A stretch of DNA of 64,000 nucleotides from Phlebiopsis flavidoalba. Its lineage: Eukaryota; Basidiomycota; Agaricomycetes; Polyporales; Phanerochaetaceae. The translations under genes were made by a program, and so were the position numbers. The stretch's first letter is position 1. The number at the start of each line of letters is the position of its first letter. The notes beneath the pieces are model-generated. The model had not been told where the DNA came from. It made no database searches and worked only from the letters and a program-made list of their open reading frames with translations. The stretch is taken from NCBI GenBank assembly GCA_035772785.1, contig JAOCPU010000001.1, positions 1,860,001 through 1,924,000 of the forward strand, given 5' to 3'. This document shows positions 49,312 through 61,611 of this stretch, piece after piece.

Positions 49312-49530
49312 TAGTAGATTTTGAAGCTCTTCGGTGAGACGAAATCTTCCAGAGTAGCACGGCGTATATATGTACCAACTACCAAGCATGGCGATATCTT
49401 ATGCTAATCATCAACGATCATATTCCAAAAAATACGAGTTGTCCGTATGCTGTACCACGCCTATGTTTCTGCTCAGTGTACTACCCATCCTCCTGCTTGC
49501 AAGCGAGGCGTACATCGATCTCCTCCCTCT

Positions 49531-50755
49531 TCACTGTTGTGGAGCGCCTCGGGCCCTGTTCTTCATCGGCCCCCAGTTCGTCCCGTCTCTCTCCCTCTAA
49601 CCCTCGACGAGTGGGACTGGGATTGTCACGCATTCGCCGCTTTCTCTTTCTGTTGCGGGTGTCCTTTCCAGCCTCCTGCGGCTCTGTCTTAGAGATAATG
49701 GGTTTGACGTCTGTGGTCGGCTGTTCCAGAATGACAGTAGAATGTACCAGTCCTGGCTCTTCCTTGACACCCGGCTCTTCCTGAACGCCTGCCTCTTCCT
49801 TGACACCTGGCTCATCTTTGACATCCAGTTCTGCTTGAATACCCGGGCCGGTGTCAAGCGAACCTGAAGCACGTTGTGTGACACCTTTTGCTTTTGAGGA
49901 GGTCTGTTCCCAACATTGTGTTCAACAGGTCATGTACGAAATGTATTGTGCCTTACCCCAAGACCGATAGAAAAATTTGAAAACAGCGTACGGGCCATCG
50001 CCTGTATATACAGGTGCTAAAAATTGCGAGCGATCCCTGTTCTCTGCCTTCCCTAAGCTGTTGTCGTACGTGGCCGTGTCACAATGCAGTGTCGGCTACA
50101 GAAGAAAGTAAGAACGTACGAAACGCAGTGAGCACCGAGCTTTTTGCTGCGCTCAATGTACTGGACCAACATCATGCACTTGTCCGTAACGTTTACGCTT
50201 TCTCCGGTCTGGGCCAGGGCTGGAACGTACGCTGTGGACTTCAACTTGAATACACCCTAGGTCGGGGTTCGCACCATCCGGAGATGCCACATCATCATCA
50301 TCTGCGAGAAGGAAAAGGTTCGTAATTCAATATACCAGAAAATACGAGAAGTCTGGTTAGCCTTACCGGTGGTCACTACCGGTGAGAATTTAAAATCGAC
50401 GAATTTGGCTCGGGGAGATGTCAAACGCCCTCCAGGGAGCCATCGGGAAAAAGTGGCTGGCTGGGCTTGCCGCCGACTGGACGACCGTCCATGTAGCAGG
50501 CTACCACAGAGTTTGGTAGCCACGACTGGTTCTTCCAGCAAATTTTGAACTCCTGTAAAATATAGAGCGACATCACGATCCGTTCAGTCCACTATCAGCC
50601 AACTCTAATAGGTAGAAGGCGGACCTTGCCTACTCTACTCGGTATATAGCACGATACAGTGTTTGGATCTTCGACCGTCACTGCATACTCTGCTATCTCC
50701 ACTCCATCCTCAGCTGCAACCCAAAGCGCGTAAAACCTAGGAGATCCAAAGTCAT
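49531..50755 (-). CDS. DUF7918 protein with tandem VKEEPG tail
   Basis: DUF7918 proteins are fungal, mostly mushroom, proteins of unknown function, often present in many copies. From ATG 50755 the minus strand reads MTLDLLGF, then YALWVAAEDGVEIAEYAVTV and EDPNTVSCYIPSRVGK (50650-50730), the typical opening. After an intron, ACYMDGRPVGGKPSQPLFPD with GSLEGV and SPSQIRRFKFSPVVTT (50370-50520) follow. An acidic DDDDVASPDGANPDLGCIQV exon with EVHSV (50225-50310) leads to HERSKKLGAHCVS (50110-50150). The tail at 49740-49860 has a repeated six-residue unit: VKDEPG, VKEEAG, VQEEPG, VKEEPG. A basic RNRKRKRRMR cluster (near 49640) could be a nuclear localisation signal. It stops near 49531. Confidence 0.75.
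49740..49836 (-). repeat. Short tandem repeat encoding VKEEPG-like units
   Basis: An 18-base unit, roughly GTCAAGGAAGAGCCAGGT, repeats about four times with changes. In frame it encodes V-K/Q-E/D-E-P/A-G. Three of the units fit the SUMO acceptor consensus (hydrophobic-Lys-x-Glu). Confidence 0.8.
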
Positions 50756-50889
50756 GAGGAGCAGAAGTAGGAGCAACGCGATAGACGCCAGCCTGAGAAC
50801 GCCACGAAGACGAACCAGACGAACTAACTCGGGCTGCCGCCGGACGGTATCAGACAACGTGTGAGCAAGAAAAGCCCGGAAAACCCTGG

Positions 50890-53051
50890 ATTAGCTAATG
50901 ATGATGAGTATCCACAGCCATAATGCTACACACACTTGACGAATCAAATACTTGCGTGCAAAACACAGAGATTGATAGCAAATGCAGCAGCCAGTCCATG
51001 TCCGTTCACTCTCCCACATCGGTCGCGGATGTGGGCATGCGCCTCGGATGGATGGCGTGGTGGGGTTTTCGGCACCGGTAGCCCCTGCGCTGAGAAGGCC
51101 TTGTTCTTCTTCGTTGGCTGTTCGAGATAATCGACGGCCGCGCATAGGCTTCACGGTCGGTACAAGAATGACTGTGTGACGATGGTGACGTCAAACATCA
51201 AACGTGCCGCCACTCCCTAGCAAATATCTATGTGTTGGATAAGCATGAGGTGTGAGACAATATATGCGATTACGATGACTCACGGTATGCTTTCCTTGAG
51301 GAATGCAGCTGCTTCACTTTCGGGCAGGTTGAGTTTGGGGGAAGTAACGTGATGGTATGCAGACGTAGAGTAGGTTTCCCAAAAAAGCGCAAGACAAATA
51401 GCATGATGGAAAGGCCCTACACCGCGATAAGTAAGTATCGCGCACTAGCTAACGGCGAAAGAAGTACTCCACGTCGACGGATTTCCGGACAGGAAAAAAA
51501 AACATGAATAGATCATTGCCATGCCATGTGTTAGTAAGGGAAATAGTTTCACGGTGGTTAAGACTCACGTTCTTCCAGATTTGAGGTAATCTGCGACAGA
51601 GTAAGGTAAAGAGTTGTCTAGCATATACACGCCGAGATACGCCCAATAATGTAGTCAGTGCCGGGTCCTTCATGATCGTCGTGGTCATCGTCAGAACGAG
51701 TCGAGTTTACAAACTTGAGCCGGGTCGTATGACAGTACGGGAGTGGTGGGTGTGTCTGCACGCAGACGTAATGGATCTGATGCAGCTGGCACAAGGGGTG
51801 GTAATGAGTCCGCATGAGTGGGGAGTCGCGATGCTTCCAAGCACGTGGCCTATCCGTATGCCGTTGTCCTGAACAAGCCCCCCCCCCCGCCGACTGACTG
51901 CCAATGTGCCAACACCGAACAAAGCCCATACGCCTAAGAAGACCATGCCTGCGCCCATTCCTGCTTGCGCGAGGAGAGCTCCTACGGTTGGAAGATTCTG
52001 TGACCCATTCAGTGGGAGGGTCGTTCAAGGGGATTGTCTCGCGTTGCAGATCGCCCGCGGGTCCAAATATTCAACCGTCTCATCGCTTGGCGGACCACCG
52101 GTCCATCGGGATGCTGCGGGTGACGGTTGGCATCTTGTTCAGAGGGGCGATGATCGAAGCCCACGACTGTTCGTCCTAGGCTTGCCCACGTGTGCTACGC
52201 TCTCGACTCCATGATACTTTCTTGCCGAGATGTGCCTCGGTCAGAATGGAAGCTCTCCGTCAGGCGGGCGAGTGCATCTTCGTCGACTTCACTCTTCGTC
52301 TTTCTGCGGACGATGTGACTCTACGCTGTGATGTTTCGTATTGTCGCCAGCGAGATTGCTCTTCTTGCTGTGCAGCAAGAGCCGCCGCCGCAGCGACGTT
52401 TGGCGGCGACGTGGGAGAGTGCAACGGTAAGTGAGTTGGTGGTCATGCTCGATCGAGACCCGTCGTGTGAGGGTAGCAGATGATGTCGTTCTGGGGAACG
52501 TGTGGGAAGAGATGACTTTGGTTTGGCGGTGGACTGGTAGTAGGCGAATTGTCCGACCAGCGTGACATCAACGAAGCAGAAATATATAGCGAGTAGGTAT
52601 GTCTGGGTATCCTGATCAGGATTAAGAGTATGAATTGAGAAGGCAGAGACGTACCTGGAAGGGCAACTGATGGGTCAGAATGCATCCTATAAGGTTGGTC
52701 ATGTCTCCTGGTCATCGGTTCGGTTGTCAGTTGGGGCGAGCATCATCATGGACCGGCGTAGACGCTTTACCTAACAGCCAGTTAAGAAGGAATGGCCACG
52801 CCAATCCATCTACAGATCGTCGACGGTAGTTCTCGATGACTTGTCTGTGAGAACGAGGGCGATGAGCATTTGTACATCTCCAATTGCGTAAATAGCGCAA
52901 TGCAAGAGGACGACCGCAACAGTTCGAGCCAGGCCAGATTCCGGTGATGGGGGGGTAAACTTGAAGCGTACACTCACGGAAACTGAGCACCCAGCCAGCA
53001 GCCTATGGAGGCATAACCAAGAAATTCGCTGAGGCCTGCAATGGAGGCCAT
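50890..53051 (-). CDS. PQ-loop vacuolar amino-acid transporter (YPQ-like)
   Basis: This is a seven-helix vacuolar/lysosomal membrane protein that exports cationic amino acids. It starts MASIAGLSEFLGYASIGCWL with GAQFP at 53051, ending at a GTGAGT donor. QVIENYRRRSVDGLAWPFLL (52805-52870) is the first PQ-loop, followed by NWLLG. GMGAGMVFLGVWALFGVGTL (51900-51965) is a middle helix. RRLPQIWKN (51575-51600) is the second PQ motif, followed by RKSVDVEYFFRR near 51455-51485, where sequence appears to be missing. ESEAAAFLKESIPY (51285-51330) and the SGGTFDVTIVTQSFLYRP reading (51140-51215) end the core. RRLSRTANEEEQGLLSAGAT is the cytosolic tail. The exact stop is uncertain. It lies upstream of the DUF7918 gene on the same strand. 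Confidence 0.83.
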
Positions 53052-53324
53052 CGTCGACTGTCTGATACGTCGGCGCGGGGTGAGATGGCAGTGTGCAAAG
53101 AGACTGGCTGGTCGGAACGGAGAGCTGGTGGAACGCGCAGGAGGCGCCCAAGCAATCAGAGTCCAGATCTCGATCGAGGAGAACAGAGCAGATCGTCACT
53201 TTGACTCATACCAGGACCCTTGGCTCCCTCCAGCGGCGCACGCGAGCGACGGCGGTCGTGTGGGGGGACAGCAACGCAGTCAAGTCATTATTAGGGGTGT
53301 AGTAGGTACTATAGAGATCGACAT

Positions 53325-55007
53325 TTATGTCGTGGTGAACGCGTCCTCGAGGAGCTCGTCCTGGTGTTTTTTGGCCAACTCATCCAAGAAGTCCTGAAGC
53401 CCTTCCCCTTCCATGACAGAGGCCCCACATTATTGAGAGATAGTCCAAGACGATGATCAGTGACTCGATCCTGTGATCGCGAAAAGTCAGCCTGATATAC
53501 CGCCAATCAACCTGGAGAGATCTACCTGTGGGTAGTTGTAGGTCCTAATCTTCTCACTCCGGTCTGCGCTGCTGACCAGGTTTCTTCGAGCGTCTCGTCG
53601 TTTAGTGACTTCCGCAACCAGCTTCCGGTCCATGAGCCGGGCGCGTAGAACTTGGAAAGCTCTCCGCCGGTTCTGATACGCCTCGTGAATATATCCTTTA
53701 TACGGCGCTCTGCGGTGTTGAAATAAAAATCTCCACTGTATGTTGACTTCGCTACCGTCTTGCATAGACACACGGTGATGCCAGTTGGAATGTGCGTGAG
53801 CCTCACAGCTGATTCCTGTCCTATTGACGTGCTAGGGAAAAGCGTCAGAGTTATAATATTGCATTCGGCTACGTGATACGTTACCTGTCCACCTGCCAAC
53901 CGTCTCGCTCGCGTCATGACTTCAATCCTAATCTCATCCATTTTGGAACAACTCTTCATCGACTCCCACCGAGTCCAACCACCAAAAGGCATAACCAAAA
54001 ACCGGCCACCCGTGCTGTCCGTGTGCAGTCCGCCTCTACCCGCCGCCGACTCCGTCGCGGTACACGTAAATGCACCCCACGATGGTAGACTCCACTCTCC
54101 CATACTCAAAGTGTCGTAGACCTTCTCTCCCCTCTTTGATCTCCATAATCGCGTCTTTTAACTCCTCCGTTCTCCGTCTCGTTTTTAGCGACGATAGTCG
54201 CCTGCCACCCGACCGTCTGTGCAAGGTGAATGTACGATGCGCATGATTTCCCCGAGGAAGAGTGCTGCCTCGGAGCCCCCGACGACGCCTGCTTTCAGCT
54301 CAAGCATGGCAGAGAGGTGGGACGTCGTCGACGGATTCCAAGGAAAAACGAGTAAGGACGGGAACGTCCTTTTCGGCCAGCGTTTTTTCTTTTTCTCGCC
54401 GAGTGCGGTGAGCTTGTTTCAAGCAGGTCGTCGTGCTCATCTGCCGCCGAGCGAGCCGCGCATCGGTCAAGGGATCACGGGTCCGGTCTGCAGTAGAGTC
54501 GTTCGTCTCTTGTAGCAGCTACTCATGGCAATAGTTTAGAGACAATGTCCTTGTTCGTGACAAAACGACGTTCCACGAACCTGCCGAGTGTGTTCTCCCA
54601 GTCTTTCCAAGCATGTGTTGCAGCGATTCCAGTTCGCCGACCTGCTTCAGCAAGTTTGATTGCTCTCCGGGAGAAGCGACATCCTCCACATTGCTGATAG
54701 GTACATAGTTCAGTCGATGTAGCATACAATGTACCTGCACACACCTTCATCTGATATAATTCCTGGCGGGTGTTCCCCCGGTGTGCTGCATACGTCGGAC
54801 AACGGCCTTGCGTGCACTACGTCCAAGGACTTTCTCCAGCGTGCATGAGACGGCCCAGACCTGATTTCTCGGCTTTAGCTAGCTCCATTCGCAGGTTTAA
54901 GGGGTCTAGGTGGCTAGCCTTGGGGCGAATTTGAACGCCAGTCCATCCGAACGTTCGGACAGCTGGAGACCCTGGCGCAGTCGAAGGTGTTGGACAAGCC
55001 GCAACAT
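53325..55007 (-). CDS. MRF1: Mitochondrial peptide chain release factor 1
   Basis: This is a class I release factor that ends translation on mitochondrial ribosomes at UAA and UAG. The start MLRLVQHLRLRQGLQLSERS at 55007 is basic and amphipathic, as expected of a mitochondrial import signal. NVEDVASPGEQSNLLKQVGE and the helical part near 54640-54720 follow. KDAIMEIKEGREG (54115-54160) is near YEYGRV. ATESAAGRGGLHTDSTGG (54000-54055) is the codon-recognition loop region. KMDEIRIEVM leads to AGGQ (near 53885), the catalytic GGQ. After an intron, ESAVRLTHIPTGITVCL (53760-53815), then RRRAFQVLRARLMDRKLVAE, SADRSEKIRTYNYPQ and DRVTDHRLGLSLNNVGPL complete the family pattern. The end LQDFLDELAKKHQDELLEDA FTTT stops at 53325. 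The N-terminal exons need frame changes. Confidence 0.9.
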
Positions 55008-55187
55008 GCATGACTGACAGGCGCTTCTACCAATTCCGTGCGCACTTGTTTTTCCCCCACGGGAAAACGAACGCACTCTACTCCGGGCGAGCCCCACCAT
55101 CAAGGAGCGAACCAGGACAGGTAATAGTATAGCAATAGCGTAGATGGTATTAAAGAGTACGGAAGTGGAACAGGGTAGCGCATAGAG

Positions 55188-56200
55188 TCAAGAACATTTC
55201 CAACAAGCAGAGCTAGCACCGGTCAAGGATAACATAAAGAGAAAGCAACCAGCCAACGAGACTACCAACGGATGTGTCCTCGGTATTGATAACTGCATCA
55301 CAATATGCTGCATCGTCCGCGATAACGACCTCAGAGATAAGAATGTTGATCCATCAAGGCCGACGATGGTTAGGGGGAGAGAGAGATGTCGACCGAGTAA
55401 TGTCGAGACAGCGTCGCTATTTGAGAAGACGCGACAGAAGGCGAGAATGACCCCCGAGCCACACAATTGCAATGAACTACGCCGCGCTAGGGTCAAGGCA
55501 TATATCGGCGACGGCAAGTAAAGGACGTCTGCTCGGCACTAACCAAGCTTCCACCTCCCTTGAGATAGGAGTGGCGCGGGAGGTCGTTCAAAAAAGTTTC
55601 TTATCTTTTCAGAGTTCGTCTGCGTCTGTCTTTGTCACCACCCTCGCACAGGATCCACCGCAGTTCAGGGCCTTCAACATGTCATGGGCCGTTTGGCACT
55701 TTGTAGAACTTTCCCGGTGGTCCTGGCTGTTCTTGAGAGGATATTTCGTTGAGATGCTTCCGAGTAGGAGTCGACAGGAGGATGTATGTCCTGTATCATT
55801 TAACGAGACTCTCACGAGAGGGGCTGATTGGAACGAGAAGAGTGGATGCAGTAGGCTCAGTGTGAAGATGCCGGAGGATCGATGGGGCTGTGAAAGGACG
55901 AGAAGGAGCTGGATCGAAAATGTGAGCCGGGATGGCGGTAAGAAACATGGACACTGACGCATTGTCGAATATCGTTGGTGGCTTCCAGGCAGACGAGTTA
56001 CTTCGCTCTAAATGACCGCCAATAGTAGCGTTTGGAGGATTGATGATAACTTGCTTAGGAGCTTGAGTGACCGTGGCGTCGCTGCACATTCCGAATACTT
56101 GGTCAATGGTCTTCAAACCATGGGCAAGAGCTGGACTTACTCCTCCTCGACAGGCTGAACATCGTTGGCTTGCTTCGTGACTTCATCAACGTTAGGAGCC
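55188..56200 (-). CDS. Unrecognised minus-strand gene or gene parts
   Basis: Open frames on the minus strand (56116-55796, 55962-55609 and 55517-55188) have protein-like text such as VFGMCSDATVTQAPKQVIIN and PAHIFDPAPSRPFTAPSILR. The last includes a hydrophobic end (LVVSLAGCFLFMLSLTGASS) that could be a membrane segment. I recognise no family, and I cannot tell whether this is one gene or the 3' part of the next entry. Start, stop and introns are not resolved. Confidence 0.3.
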
Positions 56201-58090
56201 TCATCTGCCTTTTGCTGGATGAAGGTTTCATTGCTTTTTCAATTTTTTGTGAAGGTTGAGGGGCCTGGTCGTTAGGTTGACCAGCTCATGGTCGCTTTCC
56301 CCCAATCAGCGTCTCTATCGGATACACCTTCGTAGTTGGAAGCCTCAGGGGCGGATTCTGGAGCGGGAGTCGCCTGCGTCAACCGAGCAAGATGTGTGAG
56401 GTCTTCGGTGGTCAACGGAGCCAACAAGGGGTCTTCTTCGGCGTCGTCAACGGCCATCGCGTCTGGATCGGCCGCTGGCGTGGTAAGCCTGGACTTTACA
56501 GGCTTGGGGGTTCACAGCCCGCTTTCGGGGGTGTCTTCAATGCCCCGCCTGGGGCGGTAGGAGCACCAGAGGTGCCGCTGATGGTGATATCCCCGAGAAG
56601 AGCGACCAGGGCCGGGCTTTGAAGTGGCGACGGGACGACTCGTGCTCGCAGTAACGACGCCTTGAGACGAGCGGCCAGGACCGGCTCTGGAGCCCACGAA
56701 TCGTACGACGAGGGGCCGCTGGTTCGGATTTTCCATTGGTGGCTGAAGTGGATTGGACCGGCGGCCTCAGTGATGGTAGAACTTGGGCTTTAGTGTGCGA
56801 TCGGGTGTGGCTTGACCACGGGCGTGCTGTCACTTTTTCTTCGGTAGCAGCATCATTGACTTTTGTAGCAGGTTTTTGCCATCACGGCCCGGGGGCGGGG
56901 GGGCTACTCCTAGCTGCGCTGTACCCGATTCCTAGGAGATCCGTTTTGTTTTGGACGGAGAACCGGGGGGAGTTCAACGTATGCGCATCGACGGGCTTGG
57001 GTGGTATACGGAGTCTTCTTCAGGCATCACAGGTCTGCTCGTCGGAGTCAGAATCGATCTCAATAACCTTGTCCGAGGTTTTGGATATCCTTGGGCGAGT
57101 TAGCGGGTGTTACGACTCCCGGCAGGGGCTTGGAAAGGTGACGCTGAGGCGCGAGTAGTCCGGGTGCTTATGGTGGTTTGTGGTACACGGTCTTCACTTG
57201 AGATGCGTCTGGCGCGGGCGAGCGGAAGTGCGTGGTACCGCCTGAATAACGACCTCATCCTCATCGGATTCTATTTGAAACAGGAGCACGGCTCCAGCCT
57301 TCGTTTTTCGGCAGGTGCCCTCTTCTGCTTGTTCCGTGGCGGACATACGCCGTCGTTCGCGTACTTCTGCGCGGAGAAACTTGCTCTTCGGAGTCTTCCT
57401 CGATCAAAACGTTTGTACTTCAACCTCAGAATCTGTGTCTCGCGTCTTCCTCATGAGTCGTTTTGGGCTGACGCTTCATCTTTATGCAGGCAAGCTCTTC
57501 TTGATCTTTCATTTCTGTATGTCAAACTCAGCTGTCAGTCCTAACCAATAGATGAAAATGACAAACGTACTCCCGGGAGGTCCAACTGGGAACAAACTCT
57601 TCATGCCAGCTCTGAAAAGCTTCATTTGCGTGTAATCGCGGTCATCTAGTCCCACACGATTCCAGAAGTTATCCACAAAGTGTTTCAGAGCAGCCTTCAA
57701 AGCTCGAGAAAGGCTCCCAGCTGACGCAACAATAAGCTGTTGAGACGATCCTCACATGCAATGGTCATTGACTCACGTATTGGCATCTTGCCCATAGCCT
57801 TTCCACTACCAACGCAAACGCGCGACTGTCAGATATTGGATCGAGAGCGAGTTGTGTACAATACGTACTTTCACATAGTATTCTACTCGATCACAGTCAG
57901 TGGTCAATCACTTCCAGAAGGCGTTCACCATGCTTACCCATGTCTTGCGTCCTCCGCGTTTGTCCTGCTCAACCTTTGGCACGCTGGATCATCCTCTGTG
58001 ACAGATGAGTACATTTAGGCACATCAAGCATCAAAACAGGCCAGTCACTTTACCAACCTCATACTCTCTTCAAACATCACTCTGACATAC
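56201..58090 (-). CDS. Disordered acidic/basic protein, unrecognised
   Basis: The minus strand has an exon with LKAALKHFVDNFWNRVGLDD and RDYTQMKLFRAGMKSLFP ending PVGPPGS at a GTACGT donor (57570). Upstream, DRVEYYVK ends at another GTACGT donor near 57865. Downstream text is low-complexity: acidic stretches with DSEVEVQ, IESDEDEVV (57245), DKVIEIDSDSDEQ (57040) and DDAEEDPLLAPLTTEDLTHL (56390-56455), mixed with Arg/Pro-rich parts. This order, a short helical domain and then a long charged disordered tail, suggests a nuclear protein. I cannot name a family. The boundaries are estimates. Confidence 0.45.
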
Positions 58091-58630
58091 TTACGAAGAC
58101 CCGCTTTCACGACTACGTGAACGCACTATGGAGCTGGACCAAAGCGCGGTAGTTTAACCCATGACGACGCCGAATAAACGCCCTTAAGACTAAGCGCGTC
58201 GATCACGCGGAAACACTACGTGAGCTAATAAACGCGCATCTCAGAATCATGGAGCTCGCTGCGACGCTGCCCGAGTCTCGGATGCTCGAATGAAACTTGA
58301 GTATTACGAGGAGTGGTGTTGTTAGGGTCTACAATCGAGCGCACAGGGGGGGGGTTCACAGGTTAAATACCGAATACCTGAAATTTGTTAGGCTTTCGCG
58401 AGCTAGGCGACAGGCTGACTGTCCCCAACCGACTCCAGACGTGAGCAGTTTTGGTTATGAAACACCGCACTGCGTTCGCTCAGAGACATACGAGAGTTTA
58501 TGCTGAGAGAGCGCTCAAGTCCATATTCGGACTACAGCCCATGTGACAACGTCAGAAAACTAACCTTTACATATTATCTCACGATGTGACAGTGCGAGGA
58601 CCGAGGCAGGTGCATACGCTAAGCCGAACT
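58091..58630. other. Region without a recognisable gene
   Basis: No recognisable coding sequence. A 69-codon plus-strand frame at 58297 has no family resemblance. An 8-9 base G run occurs near 58346. Confidence 0.4.
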
Positions 58631-58639
58631 TCAAGAATG

Positions 58640-60163
58640 AGAAAGGAGGAGGATCAGCTGACTAGAGGATGCGACGACAGACCAGGGGCCGAAAACAGGA
58701 CGAAGTAAACACACAGATGAGCCCGTATCCAATGAGAATTGGGGGTCCGCGGAGTACTCCGCCTGCATGACGAGCGGTACGTGTGTTCCGTAAACATTGG
58801 AGTCCTGTGCGCTAGCACGAGCTCTGGGACAGACGGCGTTGGGGGTGGCGGCACGCCCGCCGTTCACGCAACTCTTCCGGAGGTGGTACTGGCGGGAGCG
58901 GGAGTGGGCTGGTCGCAACGGACTCGCGGGAATGATGATGGAGCCAGCGTCGATTGGGCGAACCCGGTGCGTGGTGCATATCAAAGGCGGGGAAACCTGA
59001 AATGGCTGGAGCCGGCTGGACTATGGTGGTCGCAGCCGCATCCGCGACTGTGGTCGCTGAACGCGAGGTCGGCACGCCTCTACAGGATATCTAAAGCCCT
59101 TACCTACGTCGAGGGTAGGATGGGGCTGAGTTTTTTTCAGGCTGGGTATAGTGCTTGTGGTGGGGTATACTCTGAGTTGGACGTTGGGGCGTTCTCATCG
59201 GATGGAGGATCAGGAACGGGCATTCGTAGGTGGTTAGATTTCTGGCAGGTAGGACCACGTCCATTCGAGCGGGAGCTACAAGATTAGGTTATCTTAATAA
59301 CTGAAATGTTGTAAAATATGGGTAGGCTCACAGCTGCGCTAGGCGTTTCCGCTCTGCAGGCGGATATTCCAGCGGCACCGACACCCGAACGGCTTTGCCG
59401 TTCCCTTGAGAGGGAATAAGAACTATTTGGCAAGCCAATGAATAGCTAGGTATTCGTAAATGCGACGTGAGTTTGGCTGACCCCCCCCCCTTTGCGATCT
59501 ATAAATCCCATTATTCACTACCTGTATGACCCGTTCGTACCCACCAGGCAGGTTGCCAGAGTCATCCTCGTGATCTGATACCGGCATTAGCTTGTGATTA
59601 CGGTCGTACGATCGGACTCACAGTTGGTAAAGCTGATACAGATCTACGGTGGCGTTGAGCGAGTCTAAAGGGTGAGTTCGTTTTATGCCTCCATACCTTT
59701 GTATTCAGCTCGAAGTCGGAAATTGGGGGTGAGCATCAATGATGAGGACGGCGGACGAAAAAGGGGTATTCTGAGGGGAGCAGGATCCTGAAAGTGGTAC
59801 AGTACCACCTCGAATTCAGAGCTCGGTGTTCCTCGTATAGGTACAATGCCATTCCTGTATGGAACATGAACAATAGGTAGTGGCGTCGATAAAATGTGGA
59901 CCCGTAGCATAGTTACTCACGAATATATCATCCCTATGCGGTTCATTGAGACGGTACGGCGGTGAGGGCAGACAGAGCAAGTAGAGTTTAACGTACCTCA
60001 GAGGGGCAGCGGTTGTAGTCTGTACTATAGGATCCGTTGGCTAGTTCACGAGCTTCCTGCATAATCAGCGCTTGACGGCTAATGTTGTCGTTAGCTGCGC
60101 GCGTATAGGCCGGCGGCGGGAAACTCACCGGAGCTGTTCATGTTGTAGCCTGGGCGTGAGGCC
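58640..60163 (-). CDS. Conserved-looking fungal protein of unknown function
   Basis: Exon 1 is MASRPGYNMNSSG from 60163, ending at a GTGAGT donor. The next exon has ANDNISRQALIMQEARELAN and GSYSTDYNRCPSE, ending at GTACGTT. PSPPYRLNEPHRDDIF (59920-59965) ends at GTGAGTAA. A larger exon follows: PLPIVHVPYRNGIVPIRGTP, VVLYHFQDPAPLRIPLFRPP and LTPNFRLRAEYKGM (59685-59905). Farther down a Pro-rich stretch (PPVPPPEELRERRACRHPQ, 58820-58900) could be its tail. Well-formed splice sites and sensible peptide text support a real gene. It has no signal peptide and I cannot name a domain. The C-terminal limit is uncertain. Confidence 0.55.
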
Positions 60164-61611
60164 ATGTTGAGAAAAGGGAATAGGGAAATGAGAGTAAGTG
60201 AGGATGTGTAGCTGTCCGATGTAAATGTTGAGAGAGGTTAACGTATGCGCGATAAGCTCACTGGCGAGTCTGAGAGTCCCTTGCTGCCTTGCTTCGACTT
60301 GAAGCCGCCGACGCCGCGACGTGAAGGAGGGAGCCCTTGGTCAGGTGCACTGTGCACACTCACGGCGGCAGCGAGCGGCGACGCTTGAGCTTGAGTTTGT
60401 CGCTCTCCTCACCGCAATTCGCAGCAGTTCTCGGGCGTACTCGACTTCTCCCAAAGTCTGTCTGACAGCGCGTGTGGCTTGCTGCGAGCTGGACTAACAC
60501 ACGCTCCCATGCACATCGAAAAGCTCAAAGTTCGTCCGCGGAAAAGTATGTTGCCTACGACATTATCCCAGCAGCGAGCTCTCTTCTGACCCAGCTTATG
60601 CTTCGGCTACTCGTGACAAAGACCCGTCCATTTAACATGTGCCCTACGACTAACGCAGCTCAACCAAATGCTGAGCTGCATGGTCACCACCGGGGACGTG
60701 TTACCCACAACGGTCAGTGCAAAGCTGCGGAGGCCAGATGCTGACCTGTTAACCACTGCGTATGGCGACCACCGTGAGTCTTGATGGCGGTCATTGCAGC
60801 CAGGACCTTTGTCTAACACCTTTGCTAGCCTTTCCGTGTGGGCAAACAACATCGTTCGCCGATCAATTACCACCTGGCACGCCGACTTAACAAGAAGATC
60901 CAGTAGTTGTGCCCCGTCGAATGACTCCTTGTTCATTCCACACATGGTTCGCAGCTGGCATGGGAGACGCACACGCAGACACCACAGAGCCTGGCCAAAT
61001 CCCACGGATGATGTGCCGGTGAATGCGCAAGCCCAGGAGACATGGCGGAGCTCGCAGCTTCAGCGCACCGGAAGTCGTATTTACGGTTCTGAAGGCAACG
61101 GAACTTCACGTGTCTCGGCCATTTCCAGGAGTCTTGAGCTATCTTCTTGTCTCGCACGATTTCCTGCAGGATAGACCAAGTATATACATTACTAGTGCAT
61201 TACCACTGAGATTGCTGGAAAACGGAGATGGGGGCATGGACTGTGTGCATGCGCTGATACGCACGCATCAGCTACAGCACATGTTGCTCCGCTGGGCGAA
61301 ACTACTGCACCTGCCATCTGCGTGTGGTTCTGGATCCCGAGACATGACTGTGAGTGAGTTCGGGTGTGCTGCGTATCTGAAATGTGATGAGAGATTCCTG
61401 AATGCGGCAAGCTGGGAATGCGGTGTTGTTGTTTGTTTGACTCACCACACGCGGCACGGTCGCGCAAACGCCTCGCCTGCGCACCGTTTCCGTCTTTGCT
61501 CATCTTGGTCAACGCTTCTTCCTCTTCTACCACTACTACCACCATCCCTGCATACGCGGGCCTTTACTCGTCGTCTCGCTCCCAACATCACTCGTCGTCG
61601 CATAACACAAT
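60164..61611. other. Region upstream of ATG8 with one uncertain open frame
   Basis: A minus-strand frame (60607-61005) contains KESFDGAQLLDLLVKSACQV and VIDRRTMLFAHTERLAKVLD, which is protein-like, but I find no neighbouring exons and no family. Plus-strand frames (60794-61174, 61023-61634) look like chance. The last 110 bases are CT-rich (CTTCCTCTTCTACCACTACT, 61515-61540), as in the leaders of highly expressed fungal genes, and should be the ATG8 leader. Confidence 0.4.
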
